A stretch of 64,000 nt of DNA, taken from NCBI GenBank assembly GCA_019054805.1, contig JAHQIY010000041.1, forward strand, positions 1-64,000, given 5' to 3'. Positions 1 to 15,892 of the stretch are shown here, piece by piece. The position numbers and the translations under genes were made by a program. The notes beneath the pieces were generated by a model. That model ran no database searches, was not told where the DNA came from, and saw only the letters and a program-made list of their open reading frames with translations. Each line of letters opens with the position of its first letter. Within the stretch, counting starts at the first letter, position 1. The DNA comes from Brachionus manjavacas. Its lineage: Eukaryota > Rotifera > Eurotatoria > Ploima > Brachionidae.

Positions 1-3000
1 CCGCCTGTTGTACAAGACTTTCTTTCTGTTTTTCACCGAATTTCCGTCTTTTTGACAATTATCAGTCAATTACAACACATTATTCGACTATTTAGTCAGA
101 ATTTATTTTTTGTGAAACTAGATTTTCCGTCTTTTTCACCAAATTTTTTTCTAGATTTTACGTCCGTATCATAAGATTTTCGGACAATTTGACCACATTT
201 TTCACCTATTTCACCAGAATTTTTACTGGTTATTCCGCCTGTTGTACAAGACTTTCTTTCTGTTTAACAAGATTTTCCATCTTTACAAAATTTTCCGTCA
301 AATAAACCACATTTTTCACCTTTTTCACCAGAATTTTATCTGGTTTTTCCGTTTGTTGTATAAGACTTTCTTTCTGTTATACAAGATTTTCCATCTTTTA
401 ACAAGATTTTCCGTTTCATCAGACTTGCGATTTTTGACCTGATTTCTCGTCTTTTGACCAGATTTTCCGACAATTTGACCACATTTTTCACCTATTTCAC
501 CAGAATTTTTACTGGTTATTCCGCACTTGTGTACAAGACTTTCTTTCTGTTTAACAAGATTTTCCATCTTTACAAAATTTTCCGTCAAATAAACCACATT
601 TTTCACCTATTTAACCAGAATTTTTACTGGTTTATCCGCACTTGTGTACAAGACTTTCTTTCTGTTTAACAAGATTTTCCATCTTTTAACAAGATTTTTC
701 GTTTCATCAGACTTGCGATTTTTGACCTGATTTCTCGTCTTTTGACCAGATTTTCCGACAATTTGACCACATTTTTCACCTATTTCACCAGAATTTTTAC
801 TGGTTATTCCGCCTGTTGTACAAGACTTTCTTTCTGTTTAACAAGATTTTCCATCTTTACAAAATTTTCCGTCAAATAAACCACATTTTTCACCTTTTTC
901 TCCAGAATTTTATCTGGTTATTCCGCACTTGTGTACAAGACTTTCTTTCTGTTTAACAAGATTTTCCATCTTTACAAAATTTTCCGTCAAATAAACCACA
1001 TTTTTCACCTTTTTCACCAGAATTTTATCTGGTTTTTCCGTTTGTTGTATAAGACTTTCTTTCTGTTATACAAGATTTTCCATCTTTTAACAAGATTTTC
1101 CGTTTCATCAGACTTGCGATTTTTGACCTGATTTCTCGTCTTTTGACCAGATTTTCCGACAATTTGACCACATTTTTCACCTATTTCACCAGAATTTTTA
1201 CTGGTTATTCCGCCTGTTGTACAAGACTTTCTTTCTGTTTAACAAGATTTTCCATCTTTACAAAATTTTCCGTCAAATAAACCACATTTTTCACCTATTT
1301 CACCAGAATTTTTACTGGTTATTCCGCACTTGTGTACAAGACTTTCTTTCTGTTTAACAAGATTTTCCATCTTTTAACAAGATTTTCCGTTTCATCAGAC
1401 TTGCGATTTTTGACCTGATTTCTCGTCTTTTGACCAGATTTTCCGACAATTTGACCACATTTTTCACCTTTTTCACCAGAATTTTTACTGGTAATTCCGT
1501 CTGTTGTGCAACACTTTCTTCCTGTTTTTCACCGAATTTCCGTCTTTTTGACAATTATCAGTCAATTACAACACATTATTCGACTATTTAGTCAGAATTT
1601 ATTTTTTGTGAAACCAGATTTTCCGTCTTTTTCACCAAATTTTTTTCTAGATTTTACGTCCGTATCATAAGATTTTCGGACAATTTGACCACATTTTTCA
1701 CCTATTTCACCAGAATTTTTACTGGTTATTCCGCACTTGTGTACAAGACTTTCTTTCTGTTTAACAAGATTTTCCATCTTTTAACAAGATTTTCAATCTT
1801 TTAACAAGATTTTCCGTTACATCAGACATGCGATTTTTGACCTGATTTCTCGTCTTTTGACCAGATTTTCCGACAATTAGACCACATTTTTCACCTTTTT
1901 CACCAGAATTTTTACTGGTAATTCCGTCTGTTGTGCAACACTTTCTTTCTGTTTAACAAGATTTTCCATCTTTACAAAATTTTCCGTTTCATCAGATTTG
2001 CGATTTTTGACCTGATTTCTCGTCTTTTGACCAGATTTTCCGACAATTAGACCACATTTTTCACCTTTTTCACCAGAATTTTTACTGGTAATTCCGTCTG
2101 TTGTGCAACACTTTCTTTCTGTTTTCACCGAATTTCCGTCTTTTTGACAATTATCAGTCAATTACAACACATTATTCGACTATTTAGTCAGAATTTATTT
2201 TTTGTGAAACCAGATTTTCCGTCTTTTTCACCAAATTTTTTTCTAGATTTTACGTCCGTATCATAAGATTTTCGGACAATTTGACCACATTTTTCACCTA
2301 TTTCACCAGAATTTTTTCTGGTTATTCCGCCTGTTGTACAAGACTTTCTTTCTGTTTAACAAGATTTTCCATCTTTTAACAAGATTTTCCGTTTCATCAG
2401 ACTTGCGATTTTTGACCTGATTTCTCGTCTTTTGACCAGATTTTCCGACAATTTGACCACATTTTTCACCTATTTCACCAGAATTTTTACTGGTTATTCC
2501 GCCTGTTGTACAAGACTTTCTTTCTGTTTAACAAGATTTTCCATCTTTTAACAAGATTTTCCGTTTCATCAGACTTGCGATTTTTGACCTGATTTCTCGT
2601 CTTTTGACCAGATTTTCCGACAATTAGACCACATTTTTCACCTTTTTCACCAGAATTTTTACTGGTAATTCCGTCTGTTGTGCAACACTTTCTTTCTGTT
2701 TTCACCGAATTTCCGTCTTTTTGACAATTATCAGTCAATTACAACACATTATTCGACTATTTAGTCAGAATTTATTTTTTGTGAAACCAGATTTTCCGTC
2801 TTTTTCACCAAATTTTTTCTAGATTTTACGTCCGTATCATAAGATTTTCGGACAATTTGACCACATTTTTCACCTATTTCACCAGAATTTTTTCTGGTTA
2901 TTCCGCCTGTTGTACAAGACTTTCTTTCTGTTTAACAAGATTTTCCATCTTTACAAAATTTTCCGTTTCATCAGATTTGCGATTTTTGACCTGATTTCTC

Positions 3001-6000
3001 GTCTTTTGACCAGATTTTCCGACAATTAGACCACATTTTTCACCTATTTCACCAGAATTTTTTCTGGTTATTCCGCCTGTTGTACAAGACTTTCTTTCTG
3101 TTTAACAAGATTTTCCATCTTTTCAAAATTTTCCGTCAAATAAACCACATTTTTCACCTTTTTCACCAGAATTTTATCTGGTTTTTCCGTTTGTTGTATA
3201 AGACTTTCTTTCTGTTATACAAGATTTTCCATCTTTTAACAAGATTTTCCGTTTCATCAGACTTGCGATTTTTGACCTGATTTCTCGTCTTTTGACCAGA
3301 TTTTCCGACAATTTGACCACATTTTTCACCTATTTCACCAGAATTTTTTCTGGTTATTCCGCCTGTTGTACAAGACTTTCTTTCTGTTTAACAAGATTTT
3401 CCATCTTTACAAAATTTTCCGTTTCATCAGATTTGCGATTTTTGACCTGATTTCTCGTCTTTTGACCAGATTTTCCGACAATTAGACCACATTTTTCACC
3501 TTTTTCACCAGAATTTTTACTGGTAATTCCGTCTGTTGTGCAACACTTTCTTTCTGTTTTTCACCGAATTTCCGTCTTTTTGACAATTATCAGTCAATTA
3601 CAACACATTATTCGACTATTTAGTCAGAATTTATTTTTTGTGAAACCAGATTTTCCGTCTTTTTCACCAAATTTTTTTCTAGATTTTACGTCCGTATCAT
3701 AAGATTTTCGGACAATTTGACCACATTTTTCACCTATTTCACCAGAATTTTTACTGGTTATTCCGCCTGTTGTACAAGACTTTCTTTCTGTTTAACAAGA
3801 TTTTCCATCTTTTAACAAAATTTTCCGTTTCATCAGACTTGCGATTTTTGACCTGATTTCTCGTCTTTTGACCAGATTTTCCGTCAAATAAACCACATTT
3901 TTCACCTTTTTTACCAGAATTTTTACTGTTTATTCCGCACGTTGTATAAGACTTTCTTTCTGTTTTACAAGATTTTCCATCTTTTAACAAGATTTTCCGT
4001 TTCATCAGACTTGCGATTTTTGACCTGATTTCTCGTCTTTTGACCAGATTTTCCGACAATTTGACCACATTTTTCACCTTTTTCACCAGAATTTTTTCTG
4101 GTTATTCCGCCTGTTGTACAAGACTTTCTTTCTGTTTAACAAGATTTTCCATCTTTACAAAATTTTCCGTCAAATAAACCACATTTTTCACCTTTTTCAC
4201 CAGAATTTTATCTGGTTTTTCCGTCTGTTGTACAAGACTTTCTTTCTGTTTAACAAGATTTTCCATCTTTACAAAATTTTCCGTTTCATCAGATTTGCGA
4301 TTTTTGACCTGATTTCTCGTCTTTTGACCAGATTTTCGGACAATTTGACCACATTTTTCACCTATTTCACCAGAATTTTTACTGGTTATTCCGCCTGTTG
4401 TACAAGACTTTCTTTCTGTTTAACAAGATTTTCCGTTTCATCAGACTTGCGATTTTTGACCTGATTTCTCGTCTTTTGACCAGATTTTCCGACAATTTGA
4501 CCACATTTTTCACCTATTTCACCAGAATTTTTACTGGTAATTCCGTCTGTTGTGCAACACTTTCTTTCTGTTTTTCACCGAATTTCCGTCTTTTTGACAA
4601 TTATCAGTCAATTACAACACATTATTCGACTATTTAGTCAGAATTTATTTTTTGTGAAACCAGATTTTCCGTCTTTTTCACCAAATTTTTTTCTAGATTT
4701 TACGTCCGTATCATAAGATTTTCGGACAATTTGACCACATTTTTCACCTATTTCACCAGAATTTTTACTGGTTATTCCGCCTGTTGTACAAGACTTTCTT
4801 TCTGTTTAACAAGATTTTCCATCTTTTAACAAGATTTTCCGTTTCATCAGACTTGCGATTTTTGACCTGATTTCTCGTCTTTTGACCAGATTTTCCGACA
4901 ATTTGACCACATTTTTCACCTATTTCACCAGAATTTTTATTGGTTATTCCGCACTTGTGTACAAGACTTTCTTTCTGTTATACAAGATTTTCCATCTTTT
5001 AACAAGATTTTCCGTTTCATCAGACTTGCGATTTTTGACCTGATTTCTCGTCTTTTGACCAGATTTTCCGACAATTTGACCACATTTTTCACCTATTTCA
5101 CCAGAATTTTTACTGGTTATTCCGCCTGTTGTGCAACACTTTCTTTCTGTTATACAAGATTTTCCATCTTTTAACAAGATTTTCCGTTTCATCAGACTTG
5201 CGATTTTTGACCTGATTTCTCGTCTTTTGACCAGATTTTCCGACAATTAGACCACATTTTTCACCTTTTTCACCAGAATTTTTACTGGTAATTCCGTCTG
5301 TTGTGCAACACTTTCTTTCTGTTTTTCACCGAATTTCCGTCTTTTTGACAATTATCAGTCAATTACAACACATTATTCGACTATTTAGTCAGAATTTATT
5401 TTTTGTGAAACCAGATTTTCCGTCTTTTTCACCAAATTTTTTCTAGATTTTACGTCCGTATCATAAGATTTTCGGACAATTTGACCACATTTTTCACCTA
5501 TTTCACCAGAATTTTTACTGGTTATTCCGCCTGTTGTACAAGACTTTCTTTCTGTTTAACAAGATTTTCCATCTTTACAAAATTTTCCGTCAAATAAACC
5601 ACATTTTTCACCTTTTTCACCAGAATTTTATCTGGTTTTTCCGTTTGTTGTATAAGACTTTCTTTCTGTTATACAAGATTTTCCATCTTTTAACAAGATT
5701 TTCCGTTTCATCAGACTTGCGATTTTTGACCTGATTTCTCGTCTTTTGACCAGATTTTCCGACAATTTGACCACATTTTTCACCTATTTCACCAGAATTT
5801 TTACTGGTTATTCCGCCTGTTGTACAAGACTTTCTTTCTGTTTAACAAGATTTTCCATCTTTTAACAAGATTTTCCGTTTCATCAGACTTGCGATTTTTG
5901 ACCTGATTTCTCGTCTTTTGACCAGATTTTCCGACAATTAGACCACATTTTTCACCTTTTTCACCAGAATTTTTACTGGTAATTCCGTCTGTTGTGCAAC

Positions 6001-9000
6001 ACTTTCTTTCTGTTTTCACCGAATTTCCGTCTTTTTGACAATTATCAGTCAATTACAACACATTATTCGACTATTTAGTCAGAATTTATTTTTTGTGAAA
6101 CCAGATTTTCCGTCTTTTTCACCAAATTTTTTTCTAGATTTTACGTCCGTATCATAAGATTTTCGGACAATTTGACCACATTTTTCACCTATTTCACCAG
6201 AATTTTTACTGGTTATTCCGCCTGTTGTACAAGACTTTCTTTCTGTTTAACAAGATTTTCCATCTTTTAACAAGATTTTCCGTTTCATCAGACTTGCGAT
6301 TTTTGACCTGATTTCTCGTCTTTTGACCAGATTTTCCGACAATTAGACCACATTTTTCACCTTTTTCACCAGAATTTTTACTGGTAATTCCGTCTGTTGT
6401 GCAACACTTTCTTTCTGTTTTTCACCGAATTTCCGTCTTTTTGACAATTATCAGTCAATTACAACACATTATTCGACTATTTAGTCAGAATTTATTTTTT
6501 GTGAAACCAGATTTTCCGTCTTTTTCACCAAATTTTTTTCTAGATTTTACGTCCGTATCATAAGATTTTCGGACAATTTGACCACATTTTTCACCTATTT
6601 CACCAGAATTTTTACTGGTTATTCCGCCTGTTGTACAAGACTTTCTTTCTGTTTAACAAGATTTTCCATCTTTACAAAATTTTCCGTCAAATAAACCACA
6701 TTTTTCACCTTTTTCACCAGAATTTTATCTGGTTTTTCCGTTTGTTGTATAAGACTTTCTTTCTGTTATACAAGATTTTCCATCTTTTAACAAGATTTTC
6801 CGTTTCATCAGACTTGCGATTTTTGACCTGATTTCTCGTCTTTTGACCAGATTTTCCGACAATTTGACCACATTTTTCACCTTTTTCTCCAGAATTTTAT
6901 CTGGTTATTCCGCACTTGTGTACAAGACTTTCTTTCTGTTTAACAAGATTTTCCATCTTTTAACAAGATTTTCCGTTTCATCAGACTTGCGATTTTTGAC
7001 CTGATTTCTCGTCTTTTGACCAGATTTTCCGACAATTAGACCACATTTTTCACCTTTTTCACCAGAATTTTTACTGGTAATTCCGTCTGTTGTGCAACAC
7101 TTTCTTTCTGTTTTCACCGAATTTCCGTCTTTTTGACAATTATCAGTCAATTACAACACATTATTCGACTATTTAGTCAGAATTTATTTTTTGTGAAACC
7201 AGATTTTCCGTCTTTTTCACCAAATTTTTTTCTAGATTTTACGTCCGTATCATAAGATTTTCGGACAATTTGACCACATTTTTCACCTATTTCACCAGAA
7301 TTTTTTCTGGTTATTCCGCCTGTTGTACAAGACTTTCTTTCTGTTTAACAAGATTTTCCATCTTTACAAAATTTTCCGTTTCATCAGATTTGCGATTTTT
7401 GACCTGATTTCTCGTCTTTTGACCAGATTTTCCGACAATTAGACCACATTTTTCACCTTTTTCACCAGAATTATATCTGGTAAATCCGTCTGTTGTATAA
7501 GACTTTCTTTCTGTTATACAAGATTTTCCATCTTTTAACAAGATTTTCCGTTTCATCAGACTTGCGATTTTTGACCTGATTTCTCGTCTTTTGACCAGAT
7601 TTTCCGACAATTTGACCACATTTTTCACCTTTTTTACCAGAATTTTATCTGGTTTTTCCGCCTTGTGTACAAGACTTTCTTTCTGTTTAACAAGATTTTC
7701 CATCTTTTAACAAGATTTCCCGTTTCATCAGATTTGCGATTTTTGACCTGATTTCTCGTCTTTTGACCAGATTTTCCGACAATTAGACCACATTTTTCAC
7801 CTTTTTCACCAGAATTTTTACTGGTAATTCCGTCTGTTGTGCAACACTTTCTTTCTGTTTTCACCGAATTTCCGTCTTTTTGACAATTATCAGTCAATTA
7901 CAACACATTATTCGACTATTTAGTCAGAATTTATTTTTTGTGAAACCAGATTTTCCGTCTTTTTCACCAAATTTTTTCTAGATTTTACCTCCGTATCATA
8001 AGATTTTCGGACAATTTGACCACATTTTTCACCTATTTCACCAGAATTTTTACTGGTTATTCCGCCTGTTGTACAAGACTTTCTTTCTGTTTAACAAGAT
8101 TTTCCATCTTTTAACAAGATTTTCCGTTTCATCAGACTTGCGATTTTTGACCTGATTTCTCGTCTTTTGACCAGATTTTCCGACAATTTGACCACATTTT
8201 TCACCTATTTCACCAGAATTTTTACTGTTTATTCCGCACTTGTGTACAAGACTTTCTTTCTGTTTAACAAGATTTTCCATCTTTTAACAAGATTTTCCGT
8301 TACATCAGACATGCGATTTTTGACCTGATTTCTCGTCTTTTGACCAGATTTTCCGACAATTAGACCACATTTTTCACCTTTTTCACCAGAATTTTTACTG
8401 GTAATTCCGTCTGTTGTGCAACACTTTCTTTCTGTTTTTCACCGAATTTCCGTCTTTTTGACAATTATCAGTCAATTACAACACATTATTCGACTATTTA
8501 GTCAGAATTTATTTTTTGTGAAACCAGATTTTCCGTCTTTTTCACCAAATTTTTTTCTAGATTTTACGTCCGTATCATAAGATTTTCGGACAATTTGACC
8601 ACATTTTTCACCTATTTCACCAGAATTTTTTCTGGTTATTCCGCCTGTTGTACAAGACTTTCTTTCTGTTATACAAGATTTTCCATCTTTTAACAAGATT
8701 TTCCGTTTCATCAGACTTGCGATTTTTGACCTGATTTCTCGTCTTTTGACCAGATTTTCCGACAATTTGACCACATTTTTCACCTTTTTCTCCAGAATTT
8801 TATCTGGTTATTCCGCCTGTTGTACAAGACTTTCTTTCTGTTTAACAAGATTTTCCATCTTTTAACAAGATTTTCCGTTTCATCAGACTTGCGATTTTTG
8901 ACCTGATTTCTCGTCTTTTGACCAGATTTTCCGACAATTAGACCACATTTTTCACCTTTTTCACCAGAATTTTTACTGGTAATTCCGTCTGTTGTGCAAC

Positions 9001-12000
9001 ACTTTCTTTCTGTTTTCACCGAATTTCCGTCTTTTTGACAATTATCAGTCAATTACAACACATTATTCGACTATTTAGTCAGAATTTATTTTTTGTGAAA
9101 CCAGATTTTCCGTCTTTTTCACCAAATTTTTTTCTAGATTTTACGTCCGTATCATAAGATTTTCGGACAATTTGACCACATTTTTCACCTATTTCACCAG
9201 AATTTTTTCTGGTTATTCCGCCTGTTGTACAAGACTTTCTTTCTGTTTAACAAGATTTTCCATCTTTACAAAATTTTCCGTTTCATCAGACTTGCGATTT
9301 TTGACCTGATTTCTCGTCTTTTGACCAGATTTTCCGACAATTAGACCACATTTTTCACCTTTTTCACCAGAATTTTTACTGGTTATTCCGCCTGTTGTAC
9401 AAGACTTTCTTTCTGTTATACAAGATTTTCCATCTTTTAACAAGATTTTCCGTTTCATCAGACTTGCGATTTTTGACCTGATTTCTCGTCTTTTGACCAG
9501 ATTTTCCGACAATTAGACCACATTTTTCACCTTTTTCACCAGAATTTTTACTGGTAATTCCGTCTGTTGTGCAACACTTTCTTTCTGTTTTCACCGAATT
9601 TCCGTCTTTTTGACAATTATCAGTCAATTACAACACATTATTCGACTATTTAGTCAGAATTTATTTTTTGTGAAACCAGATTTTCCGTCTTTTTCACCAA
9701 ATTTTTTTCTAGATTTTACGTCCGTATCATAAGATTTTCGGACAATTTGACCACATTTTTCACCTATTTCACCAGAATTTTTACTGGTTATTCCGCCTGT
9801 TGTACAAGACTTTCTTTCTGTTTAACAAGATTTTCCATCTTTTAACAAGATTTTCCGTTTCATCAGACATGCGATTTTTGACCTGATTTCTCGTCTTTTG
9901 ACCAGATTTTCCGACAATTAGACCACATTTTTCACCTTTTTCCTCAGAATTTTTACTGTTTATTCCGCACTTGTGTACAAGACTTTCTTTCTGTTTAACA
10001 AGATTTTCCATCTTTTAACAAGATTTTCCGTTACATCAGACATGCGATTTTTGATCTGATTTCTCGTCTTTTGACCAGATTTTCCGACAATTAGACCACA
10101 TTTTTCACCTTTTTCACCAGAATTTTTACTGGTAATTCCGTCTGTTGTGCAACACTTTCTTTCTGTTTTTCACCGAATTTCCGTCTTTTTGACAATTATC
10201 AGTCAATTACAACACATTATTCGACTATTTAGTCAGAATTTATTTTTTGTGAAACCAGATTTTCCGTCTTTTTCACCAAATTTTTTTCTAGATTTTACGT
10301 CCGTATCATAAGATTTTCGGACAATTTGACCACATTTTTCACCTATTTCACCAGAATTTTATCTGGTTTTTCCGTCTGTTGTACAAGACTTTCTTTCTGT
10401 TTAACAAGATTTTCCATCTTTTAACAAGATTTTCCGTTTCATCAGACTTGCGATTTTTGACCTGATTTCTCGTCTTTTGACCAGATTTTCCGACAATTAG
10501 ACCACATTTTTCACCTTTTTCACCAGAATTTTTACTGGTAATTCCGTCTGTTGTGCAACACTTTCTTTCTGTTTTTCACCGAATTTCCGTCTTTTTGACA
10601 ATTATCAGTCAATTACAACACATTATTCGACTATTTAGTCAGAATTTATTTTTTGTGAAACCAGATTTTCCGTCTTTTTCACCAAATTTTTTTCTAGATT
10701 TTACGTCCGTATCATAAGATTTTCGGACAATTTGACCACATTTTTCACCTATTTCACCAGAATTTTTTCTGGTTATTCCGCCTGTTGTACAAGACTTTCT
10801 TTCTGTTTAACAAGATTTTCCATCTTTACAAAATTTTCCGTTTCATCAGACTTGCGATTTTTGACCTGATTTCTCGTCTTTTGACCAGATTTTCCGACAA
10901 TTAGACCACATTTTTCACCTTTTTCTCCAGAATTTTTACTGGTTATTCCGCACTTGTGTATAAGACTTTCTTTCTGTTATACAAGATTTTCCATCTTTTA
11001 ACAAGATTTTCCGTTTCATCAGACTTGCGATTTTTGACCTGATTTCTCGTCTTTTGACCAGATTTTCCGACAATTAGACCACATTTTTCACCTTTTTCAC
11101 CAGAATTTTTACTGGTAATTCCGTCTGTTGTGCAACACTTTCTTTCTGTTTTCACCGAATTTCCGTCTTTTTGACAATTATCAGTCAATTACAACACATT
11201 ATTCGACTATTTAGTCAGAATTTATTTTTTGTGAAACTAGATTTTCCGTCTTTTTCACCAAATTTTTTTCTAGATTTTACGTCCGTATCATAAGATTTTC
11301 GGACAATTTGACCACATTTTTCACCTATTTCACCAGAATTTTTACTGGTTATTCCGCCTGTTGTACAAGACTTTCTTTCTGTTTAACAAGATTTTCCATC
11401 TTTTAACAAGATTTTCCGTTTCATCAGACTTGCGATTTTTGACCTGATTTCTCGTCTTTTGACCAGATTTTCCGACAATTAGACCACATTTTTCACCTTT
11501 TTCACCAGAATTTTTACTGGTAATTCCGTCTGTTGTGCAACACTTTCTTTCTGTTTTCACCGAATTTCCGTCTTTTTGACAATTATCAGTCAATTACAAC
11601 ACATTATTCGACTATTTAGTCAGAATTTATTTTTTGTGAAACTAGATTTTCCGTCTTTTTCACCAAATTTTTTTTAGATTTTACGTCAGTATCATAAGAT
11701 TTTCGGACAATTTGACCACATTTTTCACCTATTTCACCAGAATTTTTACTGGTTATTCCGCCTGTTGTACAAGACTTTCTTTCTGTTTAACAAGATTTTC
11801 CATCTTTTAACAAGATTTTCCGTTTCATCAGACTTGCGATTTTTGACCTGATTTCTCGTCTTTTGACCAGATTTTCCGACAATTAGACCACATTTTTCAC
11901 CTTTTTCACCAGAATTTTTACTGGTAATTCCGTCTGTTGTGCAACACTTTCTTTCTGTTTTTCACCGAATTTCCGTCTTTTTGACAATTATCAGTCAATT

Positions 12001-14797
12001 ACAACACATTTTTCGACTATTTAGTCAGAATTTATTTTTTGTGAAACCAGATTTTCCGTCTTTTTCACCAAATTTTTTTCTAGATATTACGTCCGTATCA
12101 TAAGATTTTCGGACAATTTGACCACATTTTTCACCTATTTCACCAGAATTTATACTGGTAATTCCGCCTGTTGTACAAGACTTTCTTTCTGTTATACAAG
12201 ATTTTCCATCTTTTAACAAGATTTTCCGTTTCATCAGACTTGCGATTTTTGACCTGATTTCTCGTCTTTTGACCAGATTTTCCGACAATTAGACCACATT
12301 TTTCACCTTTTTCACCAGAATTTTTACTGGTTATTCCGCCTTTGTGTACAGGACTTTCTTTCTGTTTAACAAGATTTTCAATCTTTACAAAATTTTCCGT
12401 CAAATAAACCACATTTTTCACCTTTTTCACCAGAATTTTATCTGGTTTTTCCGTTTGTTGTATAAGACTTTCTTTCTGTTATACAAGATTTTCCATCTTT
12501 TAACAAGATTTTCCGTTTCATCAGACTTGCGATTTTTGACCTGATTTCTCGTCTTTTGACCAGATTTTCCGACAATTAGACCACATTTTTCACCTTTTTC
12601 ACCAGAATTTTTACTGGTAATTCCGTCTGTTGTGCAACACTTTCTTTCTGTTTTCACCGAATTTCCGTCTTTTTGACAATTATCAGTCAATTACAACACA
12701 TTATTCGACTATTTAGTCAGAATTTATTTTTTGTGAAACTAGATTTTCCGTCTTTTTCACCAAATTTTTTTCTAGATTTTACGTCCGTATCATAAGATTT
12801 TCGGACAATTTGACCACATTTTTCACCTATTTCACCAGAATTTTTACTGGTTATTCCGCCTGTTGTACAAGACTTTCTTTCTGTTTAACAAGATTTTCCA
12901 TCTTTTAACAAGATTTTCCGTTTCATCAGACTTGCGATTTTTGACCTGATTTCTCGTCTTTTGACCAGATTTTCCGACAATTAGACCACATTTTTCACCT
13001 TTTTCACCAGAATTTTTACTGGTAATTCCGTCTGTTGTGCAACACTTTCTTTCTGTTTTTCACCGAATTTCCGTCTTTTTGACAATTATCAGTCAATTAC
13101 AACACATTATTCGACTATTTAGTCAGAATTTATTTTTTGTGAAACCAGATTTTCCGTCTTTTTCACCAAATTTTTTTCTAGATTTTACGTCCGTATCATA
13201 AGATTTTCGGACAATTTGACCACATTTTTCACCTATTTCACCAGAATTTTTACTGGTTATTCCGCCTGTTGTACAAGACTTTCTTTCTGTTTAACAAGAT
13301 TTTCCATCTTTTAACAAGATTTTCCATCTTTTAACAAGATTTTCCGTTTCATCAGACTTGCGATTTTTGACCTGATTTCTCGTCTTTTGACCAGATTTTC
13401 CGACATTTAGACCACATTTTTCACCTTTTTCACCAGAATTTTTACTGGTTATTCCGCCTGTTTTACAAGACTTTCTTTCTGTTTAACAAGATTTTCCATC
13501 TTTACAAAATTTTCCGTCAAATAAACCACATTTTTCACCTTTTTCACCAGAATTTTATCTGGTTTTTCCGTTTGTTGTATAAGACTTTCTTTCTGTTATA
13601 CAAGATTTTCCATCTTTTAACAAGATTTTCCGTTTCATCAGACTTGCGATTTTTGACCTGATTTCTCGTCTTTTGACCAGATTTTCCGACAATTAGACCA
13701 CATTTTTCACCTTTTTCACCAGAATTTTTACTGGTAATTCCGTCTGTTGTGCAACACTTTCTTTCTGTTTTCACCGAATTTCCGTCTTTTTGACAATTAT
13801 CAGTCAATTACAACACATTATTCGACTATTTAGTCAGAATTTATTTTTTGTGAAACTAGATTTTCCGTCTTTTTCACCAAATTTTTTTTAGATTTTACGT
13901 CAGTATCATAAGATTTTCGGACAATTTGACCACATTTTTCACCTATTTCACCAGAATTTTTACTGGTGATTCCGTCTGTTGTGCAACACTTTCTTTCTGT
14001 TAAACAAGATTTTCCATCTTTTAACAAGATTTTCCGTTTCATCAGACTTGCGATTTTTGACCTGATTTCTCGTCTTTTGACCAGATTTTCCGACAATTAG
14101 ACCACATTTTTCACCTTTTTCACCAGAATTTTTACTGGTAATTCCGTCTGTTGTGCAACACTTTCTTTCTGTTTTTCACCGAATTTCCGTCTTTTTGACA
14201 ATTATCAGTCAATTACAACACATTATTCGACTATTTAGTCAGAATTTATTTTTTGTGAAACCAGATTTTCCGTCTTTTTCACCAAATTTTTTTCTAGATT
14301 TTACGTCCGTATCATAAGATTTTCGGACAATTTGACCACATTTTTCACCTATTTCACCAGAATTTTTACTGGTTATTCCGCATGTTGTACAAGACTTTCT
14401 TTCTGTTTAACAAGATTTTCCATCTTTTAACAAGATTTTCCATCTTTTAACAAGATTTTCCGTTTCATCAGACTTGCGATTTTTGACCTGATTTCTCGTC
14501 TTTTGACCAGATTTTCCGACAATTAGACCACATTTTTCACCTTTTTCACCAGAATTTTTACTGGTAATTCCGTCTGTTGTGCAACACTTTCTTTCTGTTT
14601 TCACCGAATTTCCGTCTTTTTGACAATTATCAGTCAATTACAACACATTATTCGACTATTTAGTCAGAATTTATTTTTTGTGAAACCAGATTTTCCGTCT
14701 TTTTCACCAAATTTTTTTCTAGATTTTACGTCCGTATCATAAGATTTTCGGACAATTTGACCACATTTTTCACCTATTTCACCAGAATTTTTACTGG

Positions 14798-14911
14798 TTA
14801 TTCCGCCTGTTGTACAAGACTTTCTTTCTGTTTAACAAGATTTTCCATCTTTACAAAATTTTCCGTCAAATAAACCACATTTTTCACCTTTTTCACCAGA
14901 ATTTTATCTGG
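14798..14911. repeat. Satellite monomer type C (exemplar, 114 bp)
   Basis: This is the shortest unit class. It has TTCCG at unit positions 4-8 and 64-68, and ends ACCAGAATTTTATCTGGT across the junction with the next unit. It differs from type A by lacking the middle third, which contains GCGATTTTTGACCTGATTTC. It is usually followed by an A-type unit that opens TTTTTCCGTTTGTTG. Other copies start near 5522, 6619, 20281, 24094, 25191 and 27906. Confidence 0.85.
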
Positions 14912-15488
14912 TTTTTCCGTTTGTTGTATAAGACTTTCTTTCTGTTATACAAGATTTTCCATCTTTTAACAAGATTTTCCGTTTCATCAGACTTGCGATT
15001 TTTGACCTGATTTCTCGTCTTTTGACCAGATTTTCCGACAATTTGACCACATTTTTCACCTTTTTCACCAGAATTTTTACTGGTTATTCCGCCTGTTGTA
15101 CAAGACTTTCTTTCTGTTTAACAAGATTTTCCATCTTTTAACAAGATTTTCCGTTTCATCAGACTTGCGATTTTTGACCTGATTTCTCGTCTTTTGACCA
15201 GATTTTCCGACAATTAGACCACATTTTTCACCTTTTTCACCAGAATTTTTACTGGTAATTCCGTCTGTTGTGCAACACTTTCTTTCTGTTTTCACCGAAT
15301 TTCCGTCTTTTTGACAATTATCAGTCAATTACAACACATTATTCGACTATTTAGTCAGAATTTATTTTTTGTGAAACCAGATTTTCCGTCTTTTTCACCA
15401 AATTTTTTTCTAGATTTTACGTCCGTATCATAAGATTTTCGGACAATTTGACCACATTTTTCACCTATTTCACCAGAATTTTTACTGG

Positions 15489-15660
15489 TTATTCCGCCTG
15501 TTGTACAAGACTTTCTTTCTGTTTAACAAGATTTTCCATCTTTTAACAAGATTTTCCGTTTCATCAGACTTGCGATTTTTGACCTGATTTCTCGTCTTTT
15601 GACCAGATTTTCCGACAATTAGACCACATTTTTCACCTTTTTCACCAGAATTTTTACTGG
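15489..15660. repeat. Satellite monomer type A (exemplar, 172 bp)
   Basis: This is a three-subunit monomer. TTCCG recurs at unit positions 4-8, 66-70 and 122-126, and again at the start of the next unit, giving a mean spacing of about 57 bp. It ends with the short inverted repeat ACCAG...CTGGT. On the minus strand most A units carry the first two thirds of a recurrent ORF of 83 codons that does not continue through the array. Confidence 0.85.
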
Positions 15661-15892
15661 TAATTCCGTCTGTTGTGCAACACTTTCTTTCTGTTTTCAC
15701 CGAATTTCCGTCTTTTTGACAATTATCAGTCAATTACAACACATTATTCGACTATTTAGTCAGAATTTATTTTTTGTGAAACTAGATTTTCCGTCTTTTT
15801 CACCAAATTTTTTTTAGATTTTACGTCAGTATCATAAGATTTTCGGACAATTTGACCACATTTTTCACCTATTTCACCAGAATTTTTACTGG
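15661..15892. repeat. Satellite monomer type B (exemplar, about 232 bp)
   Basis: This is the longest unit class, starting TAATTCCGTCTGTTGTGC and ending in the same CTGG junction. It has an internal part not found in A or C (TTGACAATTATCAGTCAATT through CTAGATTTTACGTCCGTATC). Its length is close to four times 58 bp. The exemplar belongs to a sub-variant (GAAACTAG upstream, ACGTCAGTATC downstream) that recurs at about 11.6, 13.9, 18.7, 19.8 and 28.9 kb. Confidence 0.85.
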